Translations under genes and position numbers: made by a program
Notes under the pieces: model-generated
What the model saw: the letters and a program-made list of their open reading frames with translations, nothing else
Told to the model about the DNA's origin: nothing
Database searches by the model: none
Assembly: GCA_017311185.1 (NCBI GenBank)
Contig: JAESUZ010000756.1
Location: 2,832,501 to 2,896,500, forward strand
Length of the DNA: 64,000 nucleotides
Direction: 5' to 3'
Origin: Proteles cristata cristata
Lineage: Eukaryota > Chordata > Mammalia > Carnivora > Hyaenidae
In this document: positions 21,181 through 33,747 of the stretch, one piece after another
Layout of the letters: each line of letters begins with the position of its first letter
How positions within the stretch are numbered: position 1 is the stretch's first letter

Positions 21181-21447
21181 GTGAGGATGAAGTAAGACAA
21201 ATGGCAAAAAACGATCAGAACTGATCTTGGAGCTGGTGCCCAGTAAATGCTTTTCCTTCTCCACACCCCCATTCTTCCTTCTCCTCTTCCCCAGCTTCCA
21301 CGTCCTTCCAAATACTCCTCCACAAGCCTCAGAGCAGCATGGATATGAAGAAGAGAACACAATGCACTGCTTCCAGAATTCTGTCACTTTGGCTAAAGAC
21401 CCAAAATATGCAGTTAGAGTGAAGGTTGGTCATTTTACAACTATGCA
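21181..21447. other. Unique DNA, nothing recognised
   Basis: Pyrimidine-rich sequence around 21250-21320, otherwise ordinary. Opposed short frames here lack coding features. Confidence 0.45.
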
Positions 21448-21712
21448 GTGACTGTTTATTTCCTTCCTCTCCCCTTTTTTTTTAAAGTTTATTAATTTTG
21501 TGAGAGAGAGAGAACATGGGAGGAGCACAGAGAAAGGGGGAGAAAGAGAGAGACAGAGAGAGAGGGACACAGAGAGAGAATCTCTGCACTGTGACACTGC
21601 AGAGCCCAATGTGGGTCTCAAACTCACAAACCATGAGATCATGACCTGAGCCAAAATCAAGAGTCAGTAACTTAATCAACTGAGCCACACAGGAGCCCCA
21701 TGGCTGTTTATG
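21448..21712 (-). repeat. CAN-SINE, reversed
   Basis: Body about 21476-21699: T run, TAAAGTTTATTAATTTTGTG, GA-rich middle, CCATGAGATCATGACCTGAG, ACTGAGCCACACAGGAGCCC. Short target copies GACTGTTTAT (left, about 21450) and GGCTGTTTAT (right, about 21702). Confidence 0.94.
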
Positions 21713-21789
21713 TCTTGCTCTGTGTCTATCCCAGTGTCCTATCTGCATTGTGAAATCTAGTATGTGTATATGGCATAGCACATACGCTT

Positions 21790-22030
21790 TGACTTAGGAG
21801 CACCGGTCTGGGGTCCTGAATATGGTTGCTGGCCCAGCTCTGCAACTTCACTGTTAATAAACAGAGCTCTGCTTATTCCCTGGGTACAGTGCAATCATTT
21901 GGCCTCAGTTTACCCATCCACATAATGGACTTTGTAGTCACTGCTTTCATCTGACTCATTGTAACGACGAAATAATTCAATGGATGTGAAAGTAACTTGT
22001 AACTAGAAATACCTTTTAATGTGAAGGCAA
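21790..22030 (+). repeat. MIR copy A of a 620-bp-spaced pair
   Basis: GGCCCAGCTCTGCAACTTCA, TTTGGCCTCAGTTTACCCAT and a degraded core match MIR order. Its 21931-22020 part aligns without gaps to 22551-22640 (about 66 of 90 bases by hand count). Confidence 0.7.
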
Positions 22031-22513
22031 CTGGCCCCCCATTCCTAAAGCAGGGATGAGATCTCAAATGGTATAGCAGCGTCCATCTCTGCCGGGGAAG
22101 GAAAAGCGCAGCGACAAAACTCTTTCATGATCAGCAACTTTGTTGTGAGCACAGCCAGCCAGTTAGAGTGACCAAGGTGATTGCCATTTCTAGCCACACT
22201 TCAAAGGGCTGTTTATATGTCAGCTCGGTTTTTGCTGTTTGGACTGAGTCCCTTGGACACACTGTTGGAGACCCATTGGCTATTATTGGATTTAGCCCAC
22301 AAAGGAGAAGGGGAAAACAAACCTGTGTTCAGAGCACCTCCAGAAGCACCATCTGCACCATTTTCATGCCGTGAGTAGAGAAACAGGACACTTCCCGGGA
22401 CTTCCACAAACGTGAGTCTTGCAGAGCAGTCTTGCTAAAAGACAGACAGCAGGGTAGAGACAGCTGTACCAAGTCCAGCTGAAACCACAGGAACTCTCCC
22501 GGTCTCTCTCTCT

Positions 22514-22699
22514 CTGCCTCTCTCTCCCCTTCTCCATCTATAGACAGAGATTTGTAATAACTGCTTTCATCTGACCTATCATAGGAATAAAATGATATCA
22601 TGGATGTGGAAGTAACTTCTAACCAGAAGCACCTTCAGTTCCTGGTTCTCCTCTAGGCAGAGAGAAGGCAGGGGAGAGAGCAAGGGGAGAGAGAGGCAG
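22514..22699. repeat. Inverted CT/GA repeat enclosing MIR-like copy B
   Basis: CTGCCTCTCTCTCCCCTT at 22514-22531 is the exact reverse complement of AAGGGGAGAGAGAGGCAG at 22682-22699, an 18-bp perfect stem with a 150-nt loop. Further imperfect CT/GA pairing lies outside it. The loop contains a MIR-like block (22551-22640) related to copy A at 21931. Confidence 0.85.
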
Positions 22700-24329
22700 G
22701 GAGGGAGAGAGAGAAATAGAGACAGCATCGAAATGCATACACTTCAGTACAAGCTGCTGAGCCAAGATCAACTTTCTTACCAGACTTGCCACAAGAATAT
22801 TCAGCCAACTGAGGAAGGATACCAGACGAGATTTCGGTCTCAAATGTTCATAGCAGAAATAAGAAGAAAACAGCAAGTATTTCCTCCAGAAGAGGAAGTG
22901 GCAGAGATTCCTACATGTGAGATAGACCAGTCCATCTTTCCTCCCCACCTTCTTCCGATATTCACTGAGCAAAATGCTAATGCATCAAAAGCTCACTAGT
23001 TGTGGGTATTTCCAAATGTATTCCCATGCCGGGAATCACCCTGTTGTTCTAGATGGTGTGCACATGGGATTGCATCGATCTCCTCTGACCCTTGGTTCTG
23101 GCCTCTGTCACGAGTTTGAATATTGGTTGGCTGGTCAACGAGTTGACAGGGTTTACTTGAAGCCTAAGACCAGTGAACACACCAAAGCCCTTCAGTAGTC
23201 TCCTGTTGAGTATTCTTTCTCTAAGAGGCCCCACGTCTAGGAACTATTCACAACTGACTTATCCCAGTTTTAGCCTTAAGATCATTATGCACATTAGAGA
23301 GGGATTGAAAGAAACCATCATATGGGGCAGTAGAATTCTTGAAGGCAATCTATATCACTTAGCCATTGTTCTGGCTGTTGCTGTAAGTGCCATAAAAGGA
23401 ACATCTACCACATGGCCAGGGTTCATGGATTGAATTCCAAATAGTTTGCTTCCCATGCTCAATACTGCACTGTTGATTTCTCTCTATGTGTCACTCTATT
23501 TTTCCCAGACCTCTTGGCTGCCAAGCTTTCTGTGTATCTGCTCTTACTCTCCATGACCGTTGGGTTTCATGCAGTCACCCCTGGCCCTTCCACCTAACTC
23601 TTTACCTGCCCTCCTTGGATCTTGCTTCACTATTAACAGTCTTCCAGGAATGGTCCTTCCTGCTTGGCCTTGACCTCCGGATGTCCTTGCCTAAATGCAG
23701 TCCCTCTAGATCACATTTGGATCCCCATCCCCACTCCCATTCCATTGGACTGAGTAATGTGACAAGGGATCTGGGCAAAGTTTACTCATCAAGTAACAAA
23801 ATGATTACATATCCATCACCTCCTAAGTACTCTCTCAGCTAACATGCGATTACAGGAAGTCACAAAATTAGATCACTGGCATTTAAAAGAGTTGATCAAA
23901 TTTATCTGGCAAGTAAATGACACATTTGAAATTTCCTTCATCCCATCTTACCTTTATAACACATATAACATGGTATTCCTTTCCTCAATTTGCCATCTAG
24001 ATTTTGAGACAAGGCATGAAAACACCCGAAACACTCCACTACTAAACAGCAACAAAGCCCACACACATAGGAGCTGTCCCAGGGGAAGCTGTGATTAATT
24101 GCGGAATGAGAGACTCCATGAAGTCTGTGAGTTCAGAAGTGGGGAGGCCACCGGGTGCTGGAAGCAGTTGTGGCAGGTGGGCAGGGGACCAGCCTTTTTG
24201 GCGGAACTGTACTAGGAGTCAAGGGTGGTAATACATCACAAAGAGAACAAAGCCCTGGCACAGGGGAATGGCTCAGCCAAAGCCCAGGAAAATGTGTCAC
24301 CCCTGGTACCAATTCTGTAGTAGAAATTT
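22700..24329. other. Unique DNA, nothing recognised
   Basis: The frame 22733-22999 (+) is hydrophilic and E/Q-rich in composition, but no family is recognised. Pyrimidine-rich sequence at 23490-23720 is vaguely L2-like. No exon structure was convincing. Confidence 0.45.
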
Positions 24330-24573
24330 AAGACATTACTTTTTTTAAAAAATATTTTTATTTATTTCTAGGAGAGAGAGAGAGAGACAGCGCGAGCAGG
24401 GGAGGGTCAGAGAGAGAGGGAGTGACAGACTCTGAAACAAGCTCCAGGCTCCTAGCCGGCAGTCAGCATAGAGCCCGACGCGGGGCTCGAACCCATGAAC
24501 CGCGAGATCATGACCCAAGCGAAAGTCGGACGCTCAACCGACTAAGCCACCCAGGCGCCCCAAGACATTACTT
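24330..24573 (-). repeat. Young-subfamily CAN-SINE, CpG-rich
   Basis: Body 24342-24561 with CTAGGAGAGAGAGAGAG, CCGGCAGTCAGCATAGAGCC, GACGCGGGGCTCGAACCCAT, CGAAAGTCGGACGCTCAACC. Target copies AAGACATTACTT at 24330-24341 and 24562-24573 are perfect. Most CpGs survive, which indicates recent insertion. Confidence 0.98.
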
Positions 24574-25833
24574 AAGACTGAAGTGAAGTTGACTTGATTT
24601 GAGTCTTTGCTGTGTCCACGAAAAGAAAAAGAAACAAAACAAACAGACAAAACCTCAGAAAAGCCTTTATGACTCCAGGAACGGAAATCTTATTTTAAGC
24701 TCTTGCAATCGGGGCACAGAAATCATTTGTTTTGCAAATGACCCTTGGAATGACTTAATATGGAGTTGTGTTTTGCTAAATAACACTTTACAGATGAAGA
24801 GCAGCAAAGTGTGACTCCGAGAAGCATGGAAACATAGCTCTAGCACTGCTGAACTGCAGCCACATTGGTCTTTTCTGGGACTCCATAACCCTGATCTTAC
24901 TGACTGGACGCTTCTGAAACCTAGGTCTGCCTTCGATCCATTCTGACTCATTATCAAGTTACTTGATCACTTGCAGGGGATACATATTCTGACCCTGAGA
25001 TTTCCAAAAGAGCCACTTATCTAACAAGAACTTGAAACAGCCCTTCCTGAAAGAGTCCTGAGCCCTGGGGGCTCTGAGATCCATCCCTTGGCTTCTTGGA
25101 TAAGATCTTCTTAAGATGACCTCAAGCCTTCCCCCTACTGGTGATAAAAAGAAATGGCAGCAAATGCGACTGGAGGTGGAGATACTTTGAGTAGTTGGGC
25201 ATGATTAATTTCTGCTCTCCTGATTTTAAAGGCAGAATTTTGTACTACTGATAGATCTGGGAGGCACGCTACCTACCAGCCCACAGTTTAAAAGCAATTG
25301 GGTTTTTAACAATATAGGCAGTGCACAATATAATGCAAATAAGACTAAGCAAAGCTGTGATAAATGTGTCTTATCCAGGATAGTGCTAGCAACATGATCT
25401 GAACTCACAAATCCCACTGTTGGGTAGCGACATAAATCCTCAGGGGTGCCTTATCAGCGGCAAAGGGCAGGGGGGACCTGCGAAGGAGGAGTCTGTCTCT
25501 AAATCATGACAGAGGTAAATAAATATCTTCAGAATCGAGATGATCATCCTTTCAGAAGGTGGCCCGTGGGGACAGATTTATTCACCTTACATTGAAAGCC
25601 ACCAGAGCCAGAAGAAACTCCAATCTGCAACCCTTTTCCACAAAGACAGGCCAAGGATAGGGTAATGGGATGCCTCAGATTTCAGAGAGAGCACCATTAT
25701 ATTTTCTCTTATTCTTTCATATAAAGTTGAAACATTACAATTAGAGCTTAAGGTATTGTAATTATTATAGATTTTCATAAAAACAAAGTCATAACTCAGT
25801 GGGAAAAAGCCTTTGTCAGATCATGCATCCCCA

Positions 25834-25870
<37 letters not shown>

Positions 25871-26059
25871 GTGTAGGAAATTTACAGTCACCACAGCTAG
25901 AAAGCTCACGCTGTGCCAAGGTCTGCCTGGGTGAAAATGAAGAGCCCCTCCTATGGCTTTTCTGCTTGTTGGCAAGAAACAAGGGATGAAAAAGATCACT
26001 GACTTTTTATGTTACTCACTTCAGCTCTTCTTGTTCTTGCTGTAACACCCATCACAAAA
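24574..26059. other. Unique DNA with one GT microsatellite
   Basis: No gene is recognised. The only simple repeat of note is at 25836-25874. The short frames on both strands look like chance. Confidence 0.45.
25836..25874. repeat. (GT)n microsatellite
   Basis: TG dinucleotides with a single C interruption at 25866. It may form Z-DNA and may vary in length. Confidence 0.97.
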
Positions 26060-26270
26060 ATGATTATAATAACGCTGCTTTAATTTTATATTGTATTTTA
26101 CAACTTACAACATGTTGTTGTGAGCATGTCAGTATGGTACCCATAATAGAGGGTTGGTAATTATTATCCCCATCTCACAGGTAAAGAAATTATGGGCGGA
26201 GGATAAGAGAATTGTGCAAGTTTACAGAGGGGGTAAATAACCGAACTGAACTGGCTGATAGATCACGGTC
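26060..26270 (-). repeat. MIR-like fragment, reversed
   Basis: TTATTATCCCCATCTCACAG, GTAAAGAAATTATGGGCGGA and AGAATTGTGCAAGTTTACAG follow antisense MIR order (Pol III-derived core reversed). Moderately convincing. Confidence 0.55.
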
Positions 26271-26599
26271 TTCCCAAGGGATGCTCTGCTCGGTTCATTC
26301 TCCCATTCACCCTATTACAGGTGCCTCAGAGTCTCCCTGATACCGAGTGACCACTGGAGAAATAATGGGGTAACAGGGAGAGAAGGGTAGCTACTGTACA
26401 AACTTTCACTGGCCCAAGAACCAATTTGTTTTGAATAGTAAAGATAGTGACTAGACTGATTTTCCAAAATAAAGAGATCTCAAATCTAGCCAAAGGGAAA
26501 TCACACTCACCTAGATTAGGACACTGTGTACTTTTTGGATGCACTTCTCACAGTTGAAAATTTAGATTTAATTGTGTGTGATCACTTAATGAAGTCTGT

Positions 26600-26724
26600 C
26601 TCCCACTAGGCTAAAACTTCCATTAAAACTGTGATTTTATTTGCTCCTTCACTCACCATTTCATCCTATGTCTAGCACAATGTCTGGCACTCAATAAGTA
26701 TTAATTGAATGGTTGAATGAATGG
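26600..26724 (+). repeat. L2 3' terminus
   Basis: ATGTCTAGCACAATGTCTGG, CACTCAATAAGTATTAATTG and GGTTGAATGAATGGG match the L2 3' end. The upstream AACTTCCATTAAAACTGTG block fits the usual preceding segment. Confidence 0.75.
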
Positions 26725-27365
26725 GCTAATTAGAGGGCCAAGACCTTCGAAAAGGATTGAAACACTACAACCTTCAGTGTGAAATGAGAAATCTCATATT
26801 CAACATGGAAGGAAATATATGGGACTGTCTGATCCATACAACCCACTTTTTTGATTCTGTGTTTTGGAATAGAATCATATCAGTGTGACCTTAATTTCAG
26901 CCACTGGTACCTTATCATGGGAGATCCAAAAAGTCAATTCTGGTGAGGGTGAAAGGGAAGGAAAGAATGAGAGTAAGAGTCGTCAAATTGAAAAAAAAAT
27001 AAAATTTTAGCATAGCAGGGTAGCCACAGTTAAGGAGAATGTTGTTTCCCAAAATATGTGATTGGAAATAGCCGTCATAATTATAGTTCCTTCTCAAAGA
27101 GGTAACCCTAACTCTAGCCCTACCATGGCATGCAGAGTGTCTGCTATTCTTTGGTGGGGTGCTCCTTTGGTTTCAGACTGAATCCACTTACAGATGGATA
27201 GCCAGCTTTGTCAGAAGAATCTATAATCTATAGCGTCTGTAGATATAGGTAAAGTTGAGTAATCGGAGTGAAGCTAAGCCTCAGTCCTGGCCTTATTAAC
27301 AGTGAATATAACTAAATGGAGCTAAGTGGCTTTGGTTCTAAGTTCACCTTGCGTCCTTGGGTCTT
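26725..27365. other. Unique DNA, nothing recognised
   Basis: Ordinary AT-rich sequence between an L2 end and a young SINE. Confidence 0.5.
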
Positions 27366-27627
27366 CTTTGTTTCTATGACTTTTTATTTTTTAATTTTTT
27401 TTTAATGTTTTTTTATTTATTTCTAGGAGAGAGAGAGAGAGACAGCGTGAGCAGGGGAGGGTCAGAGAGAGGAGTCACAGACTGAAACAGGCTCCAGGCT
27501 CTGAGCTGGCAGTCAGCACAGAGCCCGACGTGGAGCTCGAACCCACAAACCACGAGATCATGACCTAAGTGAAAGTCGGACGCTTAACAGACTAAGCCAC
27601 CCAGGCGCCCCTTTGTTTCTATGTCTT
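27366..27627 (-). repeat. Young-subfamily CAN-SINE
   Basis: Body 27383-27610: TTATTTCTAGGAGAGAG, GAGCTGGCAGTCAGCACAGA, GAAAGTCGGACGCTTAAC, ACTAAGCCACCCAGGCGCCC. Target copies CTTTGTTTCTATGACTT (27366-27382) and CTTTGTTTCTATGTCTT (27611-27627) differ at one base. Confidence 0.98.
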
Positions 27628-30600
27628 AACTGCAGTCTCGGAAAGGTCGCTGGGAGCTCAGGTTGACATATTCAGCCTCTCAAAATGGTTAATGGCCTGT
27701 AGTGAGGGTAATGATTGCCATGCACCCAGCGTCAGCTGATTTCTTATAAACTTAGAACATTCCTGGGAGTCCTTAGATTTGTTGCTACCATGCACCAAAT
27801 TTTGAATTTACTGCTCTTAAATCGGGTAGAACTTTTGCTTCAGTAAAAAATAAATGGTGTATATCTAAATTTACAATTGTCAATATATTTTTTGCCTTTA
27901 ACTTTGAGCCACAGTTTGGGATTAAGGGTTGATTTTCTAATCTTCTATCAACTGGTAACAAAACAAGTGCCTTGTTAATACTTGACTCCAAATTTTTTTT
28001 CTGGGTATATTAATAGTAATTGGGCAAAATAGTAGCATATTAGCTAAACATCAAATCCCAGATCTTAAAAACCAGGTCTTCTCTGTTCTCAGTGGCTTAT
28101 TTTCCTTATTGTAGCTCACTGCCCTGCTACTTTTCTCTGTGCTATGCCCTCACTTCTCTCCTGCCTTATGGTTCATTGTCTCAGGCCCCTGTTTCAAGAA
28201 CTCAAAATAGTTAGGACAGGCTGAATACATAGTAGGTGCTCCAAAGACATGTGTTGAGTAATTCAATCAAGGGTAGAGGCAAACCCTCTAAGCCGTTCAG
28301 AGTTATGCTCCTCCTGGGAAGATTACTGACATGAAAAATGTGCCATGAATTAAGATACCAGATGCAACTTTAACTCCAGAATTTAACAGCTCAAGTAAAG
28401 GCATCATTAGTAGATTGTTCTGAATAAATGCCCTACCCATATCAGGAATGCCCAATTCTTTTATCCAAGTCTTCCTCAAAGACAGGTTCTAAGGCTTCAT
28501 CAATGTTGATAACACATTTTGAGATCTCTCTGAAAATCATTAAGGGATGAAATTCCAGTTATAGTTCTAGCCCAGCTGGGAGTCAAGTTTGTCAAATATC
28601 ACAAGAAGAATTCTCTGGCTAATTGGACTTTGCTTATTTTCAGACACTTGCCAGAATTTTTTTCACACCTATAGCTCCTTGACTACATTGTAATTTTGGG
28701 GATTTGGTTTTCTCTTTCTTTCCAGAAGTGCTCAGAAAACATCCCTTGTTTCAGCCCACTCATGCTTAAAGCGCCTCTCTCCCTGCATTGAAATTTGAGG
28801 GATAGGGAGTGAATGAAGATTTGGACAGAGTATTTTGAATTTGGATCCTCTAAGAAAAGTTTTTTCTTCTTGTAGTGAATCTTGGTAGAGCTAGAACCAG
28901 AACCCAGATCTGCTGTTCACCAAGTGATGGGAAGACATCCTCTGATTGGTGTTACTCTTCCCATGTACAGGGAATAATATTCAAAAGGCAACATGCAGGT
29001 ATTTGTAAGATGTCCTGCTGCAAACTGAGCTCAGCCTGATAATCAACACAAGCATAAAAAAACCTAATTTTGCACATTCAAGACGGTAGCTGATCTTTGG
29101 CCCTGTGGATACTGGAGTAAATTTCCTCATATCACCTGTTGGTCACCTTTTGCCTCATTAAATGACTTGGAGATCAATGAGCATGCAGAATCAGGAGATA
29201 GTTCTGTCCTAGGGAAGGCAAATTGCAGTCCAACTTCAAAGCAACACACCTGACCTCAGACGAAAGTGCTCTAGTTTATTACTTTGCACGACTGTGTGTT
29301 TCAATTTATTACACTGATGACTTACCTTGTACTACTCTGTGTTCAATTATGTATTTTCTGCTCTCATTACAGACCTTCAAACGACCGCAAAAATATATTC
29401 ATTTAATGCTTTTTCTGCTCTTTTAAAATTTTTATCACTCAGAAAGGAGGAAGAAAATGGTTTGAGCATTAGCACTGGGTATAAACTCTGATTGATTTCA
29501 TGTACTTAAATTACTCTGATAATTTGTAGCAAAGAAACTCTTTCACCTGAAATAACTGAATGGTAGCTAGAAAAATATATTTGGGGTCTTAACTATTCAG
29601 ATATTTTGCATATACTAACATGCCCAATATGTATCTCAACATGAAGAAAGAGGTATAATGTAAAACTTTGGGGGCCAAAAGAACAAGTGCACCAGTGTGG
29701 AATTTGGGAAAAGATGGGGGCAGGACTTTGAGAGACTTACGGGTTACTGAAGTGTTTCACTTGGTAAGTGCATGATTTGGTGAACTCTTATTTGTGAGAG
29801 AAGGTTATCTATGTAGTTGTTCTGCATTCTTAAATTATATGGCTATTTTTAATATTAAGACCAATAGCAATCCAAACTAAAATAACTAAGAAGATACATA
29901 TGATGAAAGATGCATGAGTCTGTGTTCCCTCTTACTCCATAGAGAAGGAAGGGCAATGAGGATATACTAGACATTGTCTTATATGACAATAGGTTCTGTC
30001 AGTGAATTATGACTTAAGGAACAAAGGATATGGGCCTTAAACCATTACTATAACTCTCTTTTCTGATGTTTTAAATTTATTTATTGAGGTCAACAATGAA
30101 CTAAGGCTTAACTCCTAATACTTCTGAGAGAGTTAACCCAGCTAATTATATTCATCCTCAGGGGTAAATGATTGATTGCAATGCCTATCCTGAAAAATAA
30201 TAAAAAGGAGAAAACAAGGAGAAAATGGGTTGCTGGGATAGGAGGCAGTATAAAGTATCCTACAGGGAAAAAGGAAAATGGTGTCTATCAAATGGGAGAC
30301 TAGATATGTAGAGAAGAAAAAGTTCTGCACCAAGGCAGATGGTGAGTAGAAGAATCAAAGGAGCTCATCTTGTTTTTATTGTCAAAGAATGTGATAGATT
30401 CATTTGGCATTCAGATTCCTTGCTTAGCTTTTAGGTACCTAAGCACCTATAGTGTGAAGAACAAGCTAATTTGGAAGAGTTAAATCCCTCAGTTGCTGGA
30501 ACGGTGTCGAGTGAGAAAATAAAAAAGAATTAAATACCATGTAACAGGACAACTGGCCTCCAGTTGATCAAAAGCACTTTCTAGCTAGTTATGTTCTTTT

Positions 30601-32519
30601 CCTTTCCCTACAAATGAGCAAGTGGAGACTACTGGCAAGTCAGACCACTGACTGAATCTGTCTATGGATTCCTCCTTCCTGCAACTGTGCTGTTTCTCTT
30701 CCCATAATTCCTTTCTGCTGTTGCCAAGGCTGGGCCATCCCTGCCCCTAGACAACATTAGACATCTTTTCATGGGCCACCCACTAGTACTTCTCGTCTTT
30801 CCACTCTCCACCTTTGTCTTCTGGAGTGTTTTTAAATTTTCTCCCCAAACCTGATACTAAGATCATTTTTGTCCTTATCCATCAAAAAAGCATGCCCTTC
30901 AGCATTTTTGAGTTAGAAATAAATGATATTGTCATAATGACAGCATCACTCTGTTACAACTCACCAGTAGACACATCCATTCAAAGCAACAGGTTGAATA
31001 TAAAAAATATGCAAGAAACTATTTGTTTAGCTTACACTATGGCAGGCAATATATCTGTTCTCCTGACTAATTCTTCTTTACCATTTAAATCCATTTGGAA
31101 GTCGTAAATCTCATGGATGTTACAGTGTGTTAGCATATCCGGAAATTCATTTCTTGCTGTCCTTTTCATTCACTGCATTCATTTGATAAACATGAATTCT
31201 TAAAATATTGCTAAATACTGTGCTAGGTTCTGGGACTATGAAGATTACAAGGGGGCTTCTCTGACCATGTCTTCTGCTAGTGTAGGGTTTCTGGAGCTTC
31301 TTTTCACCCATTCACCCTCCCTCGTTCTTCTATTCCTAGAACATTGTGAGGATCAAGATTGGGGTTTCTGGATTATTCAAAGTTTTCCAAGATCATTGAA
31401 ACAAATACACAACATCCCTATTATCCAGGGCATTCCCATTAAGCTGTTTTGCATTTCACCCACCACCAAACTCACTCTCTAGCTCACCCTGAGTTTAAGT
31501 AACTATTTTTGATTTAAATAATTCTCATTCTGATCCCCTTTTTTTTAACATCACAAAGCTATGCTCTCAAGTCACCAGCTGTGTTTCTTCTTTGCCACCT
31601 TCTTGAGGTGAAGCCCTTTCAGTGGCGTGCAAATAAGGAAACCTCCTTGAAAAGCAAAGGCACAATCTGGAGCTGTCTTTGCTGAGTAGCTCTCCTCATT
31701 ATAAAGGCATTCGATAACCTATTTTGAAATATAAAACAGGCTTTTCAGACTGCAGTTGAAAAACATGGTATTTTAAGATTTGTCTTGAATTCTTCTTTTC
31801 AAAGGCTGCTTAATGAATTCCCCAGTTTAGAGGGAGTCAAAGAAAAGTATCCTCTTTGCTTTACCTTTGTTCCCTTAAGAAATTAATGCACGTTATGATT
31901 TATGGAGGCCACTCAAAATCATGGTGTAGCTCGGATTCCACTCTCTAGGCACATCTCGCGGTGATTCATTCTTGTAACTATCTTCAGATGGAGAGGGTAC
32001 CAGACATTCTTCCATAAGGAACAAATGGCACAGTCAAATTAGGATAATTCAAGGAGACTTTATTTATAAAAAGACTAACCCAAAATGAACAGATGGGATT
32101 TTAGAGAACCACAAGAAATGGCATAGGAAGCCTGGGCTAGCAGAGGCAGCTCGTATTCCCCAAGGGCCAAAAGGGACCTGGGAAGGAAAAGGTGACCAGA
32201 ACCAAGAAGGAGAAAGGGTCCTGTAAGCAAACCACCCTTACAGGTGGAATGATCTTGTCTGGAGGGACACAGCTAGTGTGAGGTAACTTTTAGGGAAGGA
32301 ACCAGAGGAATAAGTACTTCCTTCTTCCATCTCTACTTAGGGTTCCCCTTTGGCTGAACTCATCTGGAAGCCATAAGATGAAAGAGTCCATCATAGATTT
32401 CCTTCTAGGTCAGAATACTGGAGCAGAAAGTGGGGTGGAGACTGGTGGAGACCCATAGACCCTCTGGAGACCCAGAGAGGCAACTGGAAACATCTGGAGC
32501 AAGCAAAGAGCAGGCCAGG
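27628..32519. other. Long repeat-poor stretch, no gene recognised
   Basis: Nearly 4.9 kb without a CAN-SINE, the longest such interval in the window apart from the SINE-free gap 33.7-38.2 kb. Small L2/MIR-like tails occur near 28215-28262 and 31140-31250. No coding or splice pattern persuades me. Resistance to insertion could reflect chance or constraint. Confidence 0.45.
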
Positions 32520-33092
32520 TTATGTCATTTATATGTTCAAAACTCTGCCATGGCTTTTCACATCATTACATCATTCACAGAGGCATCAAATATCCTGACT
32601 GCAGCCTGTAAGGCTCAAATGTGTGCCTCCCATCTGTGTGTCTCTGATCCCAACTCCTTCCACTCTCCCCTTGGTTCCCCTCTCCCAGCCATTCCAACTT
32701 TCTTCCCCTCCTCCAGAAAGCCAATTACCCTCCCACAAGAGCATTTTGCACTTACTATTCTCTGTTGAGAAAATGCTTCTCTAAGATGCACCTAACTTGC
32801 TCTCTTGTTCCTTTATATCTTTAATGGGGAAAAAAATCACCTACCAAAGAGCTCTTCCTTAACAAGCAATTCTAACCATATATCTTCCCACAGTCAAGCT
32901 TGACCTCTTATCCTGCTGTATTTTTCTTCTTGAGACTTCCTATCATATGTCTGTTTATTTGTTTATTGCCTTCTTCCACTAGAGAAGAAGTTCCCTGAGA
33001 ACAGAAATGTTTTGTTTTGGCAATTACTGTGTTTCTGGAGTTTAATGGAGTCCCTGGCATATATTATATGTTCAATAAATATGCCTTTGACA
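32520..33092 (+). repeat. L2, long 3' part
   Basis: A long ordered L2 match: CATCATTCACAGAGGCATCA, CCATTCCAACTTTCTTCCCC, GCATTTTGCACTTACTATTC, AGAGCTCTTCCTTAACAAGC, AGAAGTTCCCTGAGAACAGA and terminal TATGTTCAATAAATATGCCT. The frame at 32430-32768 is an L2 frame. Confidence 0.7.
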
Positions 33093-33504
33093 AATAAAAA
33101 TAAAAGAAAATTTTAGGCATAAGAGATATAGTTGGGCTTCAGTCAGTGAGTAGCAGGAAAATGTAAGTATCATTACTCTGGCTAAAAAACTGAAGTATGT
33201 ATGTGTGGTATAATTCATGCGATATAACACAAAATGAGTGATTATTAATACTATTCTTGTAACTATCATCAACACATAGAGTGAAGGGATAGACTCTACC
33301 TCAAGCTTCTTTCATTCATCTGTATCTGTAGTTAAAATCACATTTTTGCACTGATTTTTTAAAATTTACTAAGGAAGTTCTGTCAAGAATGTTTTTGCTG
33401 CATAAATAAACACTTCATTTATTAAAATATTCATGAGTCATATTGAGGACGTTGGATTTTGTGTTTGGTTAAGTCGGGTCCAGAGAAGTTAGGTGAAGTA
33501 GATC
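33093..33504. other. Unique DNA, nothing recognised
   Basis: AT-rich sequence between an L2 and a young SINE, with no features of note. Confidence 0.5.
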
Positions 33505-33747
33505 AAAAGCACACACGAGGGGCGCCTGGGTGGCTTAGTCGGTTAAGCGTCCGACTTTCGCTTGGGTCATGATCTCGCGGTTCGTGGGTTCGAGCCCCGC
33601 GTCAGGCTCTGTGCTGACTGCCAGCTCAGAGCCTGGAGCCTGTTTCAGTCTGTGACTCCCTCTCTCTCTGACCCTCCCTGCTCACACTGTCTCTCTCTCT
33701 CTCCTAGAAATAAATAAAACATTAAAAAAAAAAAAAAGCACACACGA
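33505..33747 (+). repeat. Young-subfamily CAN-SINE, 14-bp duplication
   Basis: Body 33519-33733 with head GGGCGCCTGGGTGGCTTAGT, intact CpGs and tail CTAGAAATAAATAAAACATT. Target copies AAAAGCACACACGA (33505-33518 and 33734-33747) are perfect. It is one of the best-preserved copies in the window. Confidence 0.98.
33531..33597 (+). promoter_or_regulatory. Internal Pol III A and B boxes of SINE
   Basis: TGGCTTAGTCGG (33531-33542) fits the A box and GGTTCGAGCCC (33587-33597) fits the B box of tRNA-type RNA polymerase III promoters. Both are intact, so this copy keeps the sequence needed for SINE transcription. Activity is not shown. Confidence 0.75.

Noticed and set aside
33519..33733. tRNA-Lys gene
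   Set aside because: The A and B boxes are SINE promoter elements; no cloverleaf or anticodon arm is preserved.
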